The notes under the pieces are model-generated. The model had not been told where the DNA came from. It was given only the letters and a program-made list of their open reading frames with translations, and did not search any database. Positions 1 through 4,947 of a DNA stretch of 6,639 bases are shown in pieces. The DNA is taken from assembly GCA_947450405.1 (NCBI GenBank), contig CANFVI010000092.1, positions 1 to 6,639 on the forward strand, in the 5' to 3' direction. Each line of letters starts with the position of its first letter. The stretch's first letter is position 1. This stretch comes from Flavobacteriales bacterium. Lineage in GTDB: Bacteria; Bacteroidota; Bacteroidia; NS11-12g; UBA955. Made by a program: the position numbers and the translations under genes.

Positions 1-338
1 TGACAGGTGTTTTAACGGCGCTATATTCACTCTATCAAATGAAGTATTTAAACCCATTTCCGAGGATTCATGATTTTCACATTGCTTACGAATTTAGAAA
101 TACTGAATTGAGTTGGCCAATAAATAAGTACTTATACACAGTAGCAACGGTAATTCCATTTTTTCTTTCTAAAATTCGTGAAATATTGGTTTTAGCAATT
201 GTAAATGCAATAGCATTAGGAATTGCATATTATTTCTATATCAATGCGTTGCCTTCAACATGGTGCTTTATGTCGGCGGGTATTAGCTTGCTAATCATTT
301 GGATTATAAAACAAAACAAATTGCCGTTAAATACTTAG
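1..338 (+). CDS. C-terminal part of a DUF6629-like integral membrane protein (5' end outside the window)
   Basis: The reading frame is open from base 3 to the TAG at 336-338, giving about 111 residues with no start that has to lie inside the window. The ATG at 39 is best read as an internal methionine because the frame continues upstream without a stop. Three hydrophobic stretches are visible, roughly at bases 129-170, 183-240 and 260-310, which suggests the last three membrane helices of a polytopic inner-membrane protein. The pattern K-Y-L-Y-T-V-A-T-V-I-P-F-F followed later by T-W-C-F and a hydrophobic run ending in I-W-I-I resembles, from memory, the C-terminal end of DUF6629 proteins, which are about 200 residues long and normally begin M-C-F-S-A-T-A-S-F. 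That N-terminus would lie left of the window, so the assignment rests on the C-terminal pattern alone. The family has no established function. A short weak hairpin follows the stop codon. Confidence 0.6.
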   Translation, partial: TGVLTALYSLYQMKYLNPFPRIHDFHIAYEFRNTELSWPINKYLYTVATVIPFFLSKIREILVLAIVNAIALGIAYYFYINALPSTWCFMSAGISLLIIWIIKQNKLPLNT

Positions 339-352
339 TATTTGAAATTTAC

Positions 353-371
353 AGCGAATTTTCATTCGTTT
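353..371 (+). terminator. weak hairpin after the DUF6629-like gene
   Basis: Bases 353-359 pair with 364-370 (AGCGAAT with ATTCGTT, including one G-T pair) around a 4-base TTTC loop. The hairpin begins about 15 bases after the stop codon. The following T run is very short, so termination here would be inefficient. The downstream gene may still be partly read through. Confidence 0.3.
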
Positions 372-402
372 CGATGCAATAAGAACGTTTAAATATGTTT
401 TG
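369..402 (+). promoter_or_regulatory. possible promoter for the SRPBCC gene (imperfect)
   Basis: A TTTC at 369-372 is followed 21 bases later by TATGTTTTG at 394-402, which is the Bacteroidota -7 consensus TANNTTTG with one extra T. The transcript would start near 409 and leave a leader of about 45 bases before the ATG at 454. Both elements are imperfect, and the -33 element overlaps the end of the preceding hairpin, so this is a weak call. Transcription from the upstream gene is an alternative. Confidence 0.25.
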
Positions 403-453
403 CCCTTTGCGAAGGGGGCCGAAACAATTATCCGTTTTCTTTGTTCTAACAAT

Positions 454-915
454 ATGAAAAGACTTGTTCAGGAACAATTTTTACCGGTGTCATTAGAAAC
501 TGCTTGGAATTATTTTGCAACCCCAAAAAATTTAAATGACATTACTCCTCCGGATATGGTTTTTAAAATCGTTTCTGAACTGCCAGAAAAAATGTACGAG
601 GGCATGTTTATTCAGTACAAAATAAAACCCATGCTCAATATTGAATTAAACTGGTGTACCGAAATTACACATATTGTTGAGGGACAATTTTTCGTTGATG
701 AGCAGCGTAAAGGTCCATATAATATTTGGCACCACGAACATCATTTTAAGGCTGTTGAGGGTGGTGTTTTGATGACTGACATCTTGCATTATGATGTAGG
801 TTTGTCTTTTTTAGGATGGATAGCAAGCAAACTATTTGTAGATAACAAAGTCAAACAAATATTTGAATTTCGCAGATTAGAATTGAACAATATTCCTGTA
901 TTTAAAAAGGACTAA
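454..915 (+). CDS. SRPBCC / START-like (polyketide cyclase-type) ligand-binding protein
   Basis: The product is 153 residues, close to the usual length of stand-alone SRPBCC proteins of the COG4276 type. It begins M-K-R-L-V-Q-E-Q-F-L-P-V and continues with A-W-N-Y-F-A-T-P-K-N-L at 17-27, the usual first strand and helix of the fold. Other family-like elements are W-C-T-E-I-T at 67-72, F-V-D-E-Q-R-K-G-P-Y at 80-89, the histidine-rich W-H-H-E-H-H-F at 92-98, G-G-V-L-M-T-D at 103-109, and a final amphipathic helix with I-F-E-F-R-R. There is no signal peptide or membrane segment, so it should be cytoplasmic. SRPBCC proteins have a hydrophobic pocket for lipids or other small ligands, but the ligand of this subfamily is not known. 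The frame is open further upstream to a TTG at 400, but that would add 18 residues outside the family pattern, so ATG 454 is preferred. No Shine-Dalgarno sequence is seen. Confidence 0.8.
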   Translation: MKRLVQEQFLPVSLETAWNYFATPKNLNDITPPDMVFKIVSELPEKMYEGMFIQYKIKPMLNIELNWCTEITHIVEGQFFVDEQRKGPYNIWHHEHHFKAVEGGVLMTDILHYDVGLSFLGWIASKLFVDNKVKQIFEFRRLELNNIPVFKKD

Positions 916-945
916 ATCTTTAAATGATATTTTAACCTATCTGCG

Positions 946-967
946 GGAAAGTTGAACTCAACTTTTC
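946..967 (+). terminator. hairpin terminator candidate after the SRPBCC gene
   Basis: Bases 946-954 pair with 959-967 around the loop AACT, giving a 9-bp stem with one G-T pair. It lies about 30 bases beyond the stop codon. The T run is mostly inside the right arm (963-966), followed by CGTTATTT, so this is weaker than the two bidirectional terminators elsewhere in the window. Confidence 0.4.
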
Positions 968-982
968 GTTATTTCTCTGATT

Positions 983-1015
983 CAATCTTTATATTAGCAC
1001 TAAGTGCTTAGATTG
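983..1015. promoter_or_regulatory. nested inverted repeat, possible operator
   Basis: An inner perfect palindrome, AGCACT-A-AGTGCT (996-1008), is flanked by outer arms CAATCT (983-988) and AGATTG (1010-1015). The outer arms are not concentric with the inner ones: the left spacer is 7 bases and the right spacer 1 base. The right outer arm overlaps the ATTG at 1012-1015 that may serve as the -33 element of the next promoter. This position would suit a transcription factor site. No regulator is recognisable from the motif, and a transcribed hairpin is also possible. Confidence 0.35.
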
Positions 1016-1047
1016 TAGTTAATATTTCCATTTACATCTTAAATTTG
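1012..1047 (+). promoter_or_regulatory. Bacteroidota-type promoter of the PagL-like gene
   Basis: TAAATTTG at 1040-1047 is an exact match to the -7 consensus TANNTTTG. Upstream is ATTG at 1012-1015, a 3-of-4 match to the TTTG -33 element, at a slightly long spacing of 24 bases (23 if read as TTGT). The 12-mer CTTAAATTTGCA around the -7 element is identical to that of the desaturase promoter on the other strand (3394-3401). The predicted transcription start is near 1054, leaving a leader of about 60 bases. Confidence 0.55.
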
Positions 1048-1114
1048 CAATATAAGATAACTAATGCATTTTGAGAGATTTGCCTTACTTTTCTTTGTCT
1101 AAGCATTATGATAA

Positions 1115-2215
1115 GTGTACAATAAATGTAATAAACATATAGGTTTTACCTTGCTTTTTGTCATTATTAGCAATTTTGGGTATTCTCAGTATTCGCTTTC
1201 CTTGCAATATTTAACAGGAGTAATGGTACCGCATTCTGAATTTACCAAACCTTTAAAGGCAAATGTAAGTGGCCTTCAAATTGATGCATTGTGGAAATTG
1301 CGATTGGATCAATCTAATAAAATAGCATCTAGTTCAACTGTTTTATATTGTCCCAAAATTGGAACTTCATTAATTTTCTTGAATAATGGGTTGCCAGTAA
1401 CTGGTTTTCAATTTGGTGGGGGTGTTACTTTGGGTGCTGAGATTTCTGTTAAAAGAGAATGGTTGTTAAATTGGTATTTTACCCACGGTCTTTCTTATGT
1501 TTCTGAAAAATATGATACATTTACAAAACCTGTAAATTTTGCGATTGGAAGTCATATTAATTTTTTAGCTCAGTTGAAAGTGGAGGCGCAATATAATATT
1601 TTACCTAATTTCTCAATTGGAATAGGTGCAAATTTAACCCATGTTTCAAATGCTAATTTTGCAAAACCCAATGTTGGATTGAATGCTATACATGCGAATA
1701 TTGGTGTTGTATATTTTCCAAATGAAGTATATAATACCGACAGAAGTTCGTTCTATTTGCATAAAAAGAGGTATTACACGAATCCATGGGCAATTGGAAT
1801 GCGTTATGCCGTGAGAGAGCATACATTAGAATATCCAACCTCATTAACGGCGGTAATAACAGATATTCAATATCGGATTCAAAAATCTGCGAATCATGTT
1901 TGGGATATTGGTTTTGATTTGTTTTCTGATGACAACTATAAATTTGATAGGTATGGAAATTCCAATGATATTTCATATTTAGATCAGTGGGAACTAGGAT
2001 TAAAGTTTGGTCATCAATATGTATTTGGGAGGGTAGGATTGAGGACTGATTTAGGAATGTACCTGTTTAGGCCAATTATTAGCGAGAAGCCAGCCTTTTA
2101 TAATTGTATTGGAATAGATTATAGGTTGAGTCAAAATTGGGTAGCTAGAACGCGATTAAAGGCGCATTTGAATGTGGCTGATTATATGGAATTCGGTTTG
2201 AGTTATTTATGGTAA
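1115..2215 (+). CDS. PagL-like acyloxyacyl hydrolase family protein (outer-membrane beta-barrel)
   Basis: The product is 366 residues with a signal peptide at about 1-24 (M-Y-N-K-C-N-K, then a hydrophobic core ending G-Y-S-Q), and the mature part is rich in beta-strand-like alternation. Residues 141-151 (N-F-A-I-G-S-H-I-N-F-L) and 171-189 (G-A-N-L-T-H-V-S-N-A-N-F-A-K-P-N-V-G-L) match what I recall of the acyloxyacyl hydrolase/lipid A 3-O-deacylase family. H176 and S178 occupy the H-x-S-N catalytic motif. Known PagL enzymes remove the 3-O-linked acyl chain of lipid A in the outer membrane. The known catalytic glutamate lies 12 residues after the serine, but here that position is N190, so activity is uncertain. 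At 366 residues it is about twice the length of proteobacterial PagL and similar to Bacteroidota homologues; the second half (about 220-366) looks like more barrel strands. The start is GTG, directly after in-frame stops at 1109 and 1112. It is the only nearby start that keeps the basic n-region of the signal peptide. Confidence 0.72.
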   Translation: MYNKCNKHIGFTLLFVIISNFGYSQYSLSLQYLTGVMVPHSEFTKPLKANVSGLQIDALWKLRLDQSNKIASSSTVLYCPKIGTSLIFLNNGLPVTGFQFGGGVTLGAEISVKREWLLNWYFTHGLSYVSEKYDTFTKPVNFAIGSHINFLAQLKVEAQYNILPNFSIGIGANLTHVSNANFAKPNVGLNAIHANIGVVYFPNEVYNTDRSSFYLHKKRYYTNPWAIGMRYAVREHTLEYPTSLTAVITDIQYRIQKSANHVWDIGFDLFSDDNYKFDRYGNSNDISYLDQWELGLKFGHQYVFGRVGLRTDLGMYLFRPIISEKPAFYNCIGIDYRLSQNWVARTRLKAHLNVADYMEFGLSYLW

Positions 2216-2225
2216 ATAATATTGG

Positions 2226-2273
2226 TATAAAACAAAAAAACCGCGATTGAAATCGCGGTTTTTTTGTTTTATA
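2226..2273. terminator. strong bidirectional terminator (perfect 22-bp inverted repeat)
   Basis: Bases 2226-2247 are exactly complementary to 2252-2273 around the tetraloop TGAA. The core is a GC-rich stem, CCGCGAT/ATCGCGG. Seven A residues precede it at 2234-2240 and seven T residues follow at 2259-2265. It therefore works as an intrinsic terminator on both strands. It lies 11 bases after the PagL-like stop codon and 11 bases beyond the desaturase stop codon, exactly between the two convergent genes. Confidence 0.93.
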
Positions 2274-2283
2274 GTTAAATAAA

Positions 2284-3369
2284 TTATGTAGTTGGATTCA
2301 ATTGACCAATGTACTTTAAGTAATTAAAATGAGATTTAATTGCAGTTAACATGGTTGGGAATTCTTGATACCTGATATTAAAGTCAGCACAAGTAGATTT
2401 TACAATTTCATTGATTTTTGGGTAATGAACATGGCTAATTTTTGGAAATAAATGATGTTCAACTTGGAAATTTAAACCACCCAATAACCAACACCATAAT
2501 TTGCTCTTTGTAGCAAAATTAGAAGTAGTGCTAATTTGATGTGTAGCCCAATCATTTTCTACGATCACTTCTTCTGGGTCATTTGCAATAAAATCCATTC
2601 CTTCAACCACGTGTGCCAATTGGAATACAATTGTAATGCAAATACCAGTAACTATGGCCATAATCAAATAACCAATCACTGCTTTGTAAATACCCAATTT
2701 CAATGCTGGAATAAATATAAATATGCCTAAATAAACCAATTTGCTTGCCCAAAATTCGAAATGTTCAAATGCTGTCATTTTGCCTTTCATTTTGCGATCG
2801 CCAATTTTGCCACTGAAATATTTTGTAAAATCTTGTAGAGATATCCAAGTTAAATAAGCAACTGAGTAAAGTACAATGCCATAAATATGTTGGAATTTGT
2901 GGAACCACAATTTCTTCTGGTTATTATTCAAGCGCATGTATGGATAAATGTCAATATCTTCGTCTGCGCCATCAATATTTGTAAAGCTATGGTGCGCAAT
3001 ATTGTGTTTTTCAACCCAATAAAAAGCATTTCCACCAAGGAAATTTAAACTATTGGCCATGAGTTTATTGATCCAAGGTTTTGTAGAGTAGCTACCATGT
3101 GATCCATCGTGCATTACATTAAATCCGATTGCCGCGAATGATATTCCCAGTAAAGAGCAAAGAACTATCTGCAACCAAGTTTGTTCTGGTGTGAACACAA
3201 CCAAGTACAAGTATGAACTTATAAGCAACAAACCAAATACGATTGTTTTTATGTATAAGCTCCAATTTCCAGTTGGTTTTATGTTGTTTTCTGTGAAATA
3301 TTGATCAATTCTTGATCTTAAAGTACTAAAAAATTGAGCATTTCTGCCCTCAAATCTAATTGTAGCCAT
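2284..3369 (-). CDS. membrane fatty acid (acyl-CoA/acyl-lipid) desaturase
   Basis: The product is 361 residues, the normal length for a membrane desaturase (PF00487, COG3239) without a fused cytochrome b5 domain. The three histidine boxes that hold the di-iron centre are intact: H87-D-G-S-H91, H122-N-I-A-H126-H127, and Q302-V-E-H305-H306. A further conserved Q-L-A-H is at 250-253. The Q-x-x-H-H form of the third box is shared with front-end/linoleoyl-CoA-type desaturases, but position specificity cannot be read from sequence alone. Membrane segments are likely near 41-60, 66-86, 163-178, 208-222 and 228-250, with the boxes on the cytoplasmic side. The expected reaction is O2-dependent introduction of a cis double bond into an acyl chain, using an outside electron donor not seen in this window. 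The ATG at 3369 suits the family N-terminus, and the gene has its own promoter and terminator. A role in membrane fluidity or cold response is likely but inferred. Confidence 0.92.
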   Translation of the reverse strand: MATIRFEGRNAQFFSTLRSRIDQYFTENNIKPTGNWSLYIKTIVFGLLLISSYLYLVVFTPEQTWLQIVLCSLLGISFAAIGFNVMHDGSHGSYSTKPWINKLMANSLNFLGGNAFYWVEKHNIAHHSFTNIDGADEDIDIYPYMRLNNNQKKLWFHKFQHIYGIVLYSVAYLTWISLQDFTKYFSGKIGDRKMKGKMTAFEHFEFWASKLVYLGIFIFIPALKLGIYKAVIGYLIMAIVTGICITIVFQLAHVVEGMDFIANDPEEVIVENDWATHQISTTSNFATKSKLWCWLLGGLNFQVEHHLFPKISHVHYPKINEIVKSTCADFNIRYQEFPTMLTAIKSHFNYLKYIGQLNPTT

Positions 3370-3375
3370 GTTTTT

Positions 3376-3391
3376 TTGAATGATTATTCAA
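3376..3391. promoter_or_regulatory. palindrome over the desaturase transcription start, possible operator
   Basis: TTGAAT (3376-3381) and ATTCAA (3386-3391) form perfect 6-bp arms around GATT. The dyad covers the predicted transcription start (about 3387) and lies between the -7 element and the start codon at 3369. A repressor bound here would block initiation. In the transcript it would be only a weak AU-rich hairpin. Confidence 0.35.
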
Positions 3392-3393
3392 TG

Positions 3394-3425
3394 CAAATTT
3401 AAGTCTATTTAAACCATTACGCAAT
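3394..3425 (-). promoter_or_regulatory. Bacteroidota-type promoter of the desaturase gene
   Basis: Read on the minus strand, ATTG (3425-3422) is followed after 20 bases by TAAATTTG (3401-3394), an exact TANNTTTG -7 element. The transcription start would be near 3387 and the leader about 18 bases. The extended context CTTAAATTTGCA is the same as at the PagL-like gene promoter. Confidence 0.62.
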
Positions 3426-3474
3426 GAAATTTAACTATAATTAAAAGAATAATTGATTTGTTTAAACAAGAATA

Positions 3475-4155
3475 TTAGAATTTGATACCAAATCGTATTC
3501 CTGGGTTTGTCTGTAATGTGAATCCCATTTGTGAACCTAAAACTATTTCTCTATTTTCGTTGTTGCTATTCCAAAACTTAGCTGTTCCATTGTCTTGATA
3601 GCCAAATCCATAACCAATTTCAGCGCCTATATAAATGCTAGGAAGGAAATAATAGTCTGCCCCAAATACCAATCCTCCGTAGGCAGAAAATCCACCTGAA
3701 TTAATTAATGACATTTGTCCGTTTTCTGTATAAGAAATACCATTTATCGTATTTGTGCCATCTTTACTCATGTTTGAAATTCCAATTCCAGCTTCAGTAC
3801 CAAAATAAGGCGATAGTTTTTCTGTACCAGTGAAATGTTTTTCTATTCCTACAATGAATTTAAAGTCAGTATTTTGTTGATTAATTGTGAAAGGTGGATT
3901 TGTCGGATTCATCCCATCGTATGAATAATCTGTACTTTGATCAAAGTTAAAAGCCAATCTTGTTCTCACTGCGATGTCTTTTTTTAAGAAATATCGCATG
4001 CGAATTTCTGAAATTGTAAGTCCAATCGGTGCATTTCCTATTTGGAAGTTCAACGTTGTTTCAATTGTGATGTCTTTTGTTTCTGCTTTTTGAGCAAAAG
4101 AGATTTGAAAAATTGATGTTAATGCTAAAAGTGTAATGATTGATTTTGTTTTCAT
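3475..4155 (-). CDS. small outer-membrane beta-barrel protein (OmpA-like barrel/porin family)
   Basis: The product is 226 residues. A clear signal peptide (M-K-T-K-S-I-I-T-L-L-A-L-T-S-I-F-Q-I-S-F-A, then Q) would be cut after A21. The mature part has alternating polar and aromatic strands typical of 8-stranded outer-membrane barrels: F-K-F-I-V-G-I-E-K-H-F at 98-108, Y-F-G-T-E-A-G-I-G-I at 117-126, Y-G-G-L-V-F-G-A-D-Y-Y at 159-169 and I-Y-I-G-A-E-I-G-Y-G-F-G-Y at 174-186. It ends G-I-R-F-G-I-K-F, with the terminal phenylalanine expected of a BAM-recognised strand. No peptidoglycan-binding OmpA domain follows, so no specific role can be given. The ATG at 4155 is preferred over an upstream TTG at 4182 because it starts exactly at the signal peptide. 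It probably has its own promoter in the divergent region. The 105 bp to the desaturase start contain that gene's promoter, so the two are likely separate units. Confidence 0.78.
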   Translation of the reverse strand: MKTKSIITLLALTSIFQISFAQKAETKDITIETTLNFQIGNAPIGLTISEIRMRYFLKKDIAVRTRLAFNFDQSTDYSYDGMNPTNPPFTINQQNTDFKFIVGIEKHFTGTEKLSPYFGTEAGIGISNMSKDGTNTINGISYTENGQMSLINSGGFSAYGGLVFGADYYFLPSIYIGAEIGYGFGYQDNGTAKFWNSNNENREIVLGSQMGFTLQTNPGIRFGIKF

Positions 4156-4223
4156 AGATTTAGGTTTTAATATACAGAGCAAAGCCTTTTTGTTTGATAT
4201 CTTATATTTCGAAAATAATAGTT

Positions 4224-4256
4224 CAAAACAACCGCTTTATTTGTCAAAATTACAAA
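4224..4256 (-). promoter_or_regulatory. probable promoter of the OmpA-like barrel gene
   Basis: On the minus strand, TTTG (4256-4253) is followed after 21 bases by TTGTTTTG (4231-4224), a 7-of-8 match to TANNTTTG. The predicted start is near 4217, giving a leader of about 60 bases. An alternative is the exact -7 element TAATTTTG at 4252-4245, but it lacks a convincing -33 element. Confidence 0.42.
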
Positions 4257-4257
4257 T

Positions 4258-4292
4258 ATTGAATTATAACATAGCTATTTAATCTATTTTTG
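4258..4292 (+). promoter_or_regulatory. Bacteroidota-type promoter of the gene at 4300
   Basis: ATTG at 4258-4261 and TATTTTTG at 4285-4292 (exact TANNTTTG) are separated by 23 bases. The expected transcription start, about 7 bases beyond the -7 element, falls at or within a few bases of the ATG at 4300, so the message would be leaderless or nearly so. Confidence 0.55.
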
Positions 4293-4299
4293 TACCGAA

Positions 4300-4899
4300 A
4301 TGCGGAGAATTATTGTATTCTTTTTTATTTTATTTATTACTCGGTTGGCAAAGGCCCAGACCTGGTCGCCCCTAGATAGTATGAAATTGTCTTTGAAAAA
4401 TAAGCCCAATATTATTTTGGGGATGGACAAAAGAAATTCATATGTAGTAGGTATGCCAGTAAATGTTTTTGGCATAAGGGTGGGTTATGATTATGGCAAG
4501 CTTGCATTGCTTGGTGCTTTTTATTCTGCATCAACCACTAAGGAAGGTACTGCAAATACTTATGATTATATGATTTTAGGCGCTATTTGCGAATATCATT
4601 GGTATAAAACGCATCGATTTAGGGTATATCAAACACTTCAATCTGGAATTGGCACAGTTGATATTAAAGAAACTAATAATATTACCAAGGAAATTCAATT
4701 TACATCCAAAATGATCTTGCCTATTGAAACTGGAGTTACAGGTAATATTCGGTTTTTGAAATATTTTGGTCTTACTGGTGGAGTTGGGGTTAGAACTTCA
4801 CTTACACCCAATACTTATTACACTGCACCTTATTATTCATTTGGTATCATGGTCTTTACCAAAGATTTGTTAAAAGATATTCGAAATTTCAATAAATAA
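4300..4899 (+). CDS. exported protein of unknown function, probable outer-membrane beta-barrel
   Basis: I do not recognise the family. The 199-residue product has a strong signal peptide (M-R-R-I-I-V-F-F-F-I-L-F-I-T-R-L-A-K-A, then Q), probably cut after A19. The remainder shows beta-strand alternation rich in Gly, Tyr and Phe: V-F-G-I-R-V-G-Y-D-Y-G at 56-66, Y-D-Y-M-I-L-G-A-I-C-E-Y-H-W-Y at 88-102, Y-F-G-L-T-G-G-V-G-V-R at 155-165, and Y-Y-S-F-G-I-M-V-F at 178-186. This fits a small 8-10-stranded outer-membrane barrel, but the chain does not end on an aromatic residue. A lysine-rich tail of about 13 residues follows the last likely strand. The ATG at 4300 begins exactly at the signal peptide. 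It is divergent from the barrel gene ending at 3475 and shares a 144-bp promoter region with it. It is followed at once by a terminator, so it looks monocistronic. Confidence 0.65.
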   Translation: MRRIIVFFFILFITRLAKAQTWSPLDSMKLSLKNKPNIILGMDKRNSYVVGMPVNVFGIRVGYDYGKLALLGAFYSASTTKEGTANTYDYMILGAICEYHWYKTHRFRVYQTLQSGIGTVDIKETNNITKEIQFTSKMILPIETGVTGNIRFLKYFGLTGGVGVRTSLTPNTYYTAPYYSFGIMVFTKDLLKDIRNFNK

Positions 4900-4926
4900 A
4901 AATGGTCGAATAAATCCGACCATTTT
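4899..4926. terminator. bidirectional terminator between convergent genes
   Basis: AAAATGGTCG (4899-4908) pairs perfectly with CGACCATTTT (4917-4926) around an 8-base loop. The stem overlaps the last base of the stop codon of the plus-strand gene and ends 22 bases from the stop codon of the minus-strand thioredoxin-like gene. The flanking A and T runs allow termination in both directions. Confidence 0.82.
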
Positions 4927-4947
4927 AATATCAATAATAATTAAGTT

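Noticed and set aside
400..453. TTG start extending the SRPBCC protein by 18 residues
   Set aside because: The family pattern begins at the ATG at 454. The extension contains no conserved residues and covers part of the probable promoter.
1686..1976. 96-codon open frame on the minus strand
   Set aside because: It lies entirely inside the PagL-like gene in antisense. The product has no domain pattern or signal peptide and is rich in His/Tyr/Gln, as expected from a reverse-strand shadow.
2536..2730. 64-codon open frame on the plus strand
   Set aside because: It is antisense to the desaturase, covering the region before the third histidine box. Its low-complexity Asn/His/Cys composition marks it as a shadow.
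3458..3469. Palindrome TTGTTTAAACAA just after the minus-strand barrel gene as a terminator
   Set aside because: It is a pure AT-rich 12-bp palindrome without a loop or a following T run. It is too weak to call as a terminator and too common in low-GC DNA to call as an operator.
4284..4475. 63-codon open frame on the minus strand
   Set aside because: It overlaps the signal peptide region and promoter of the gene at 4300 in antisense and shows no recognisable features.
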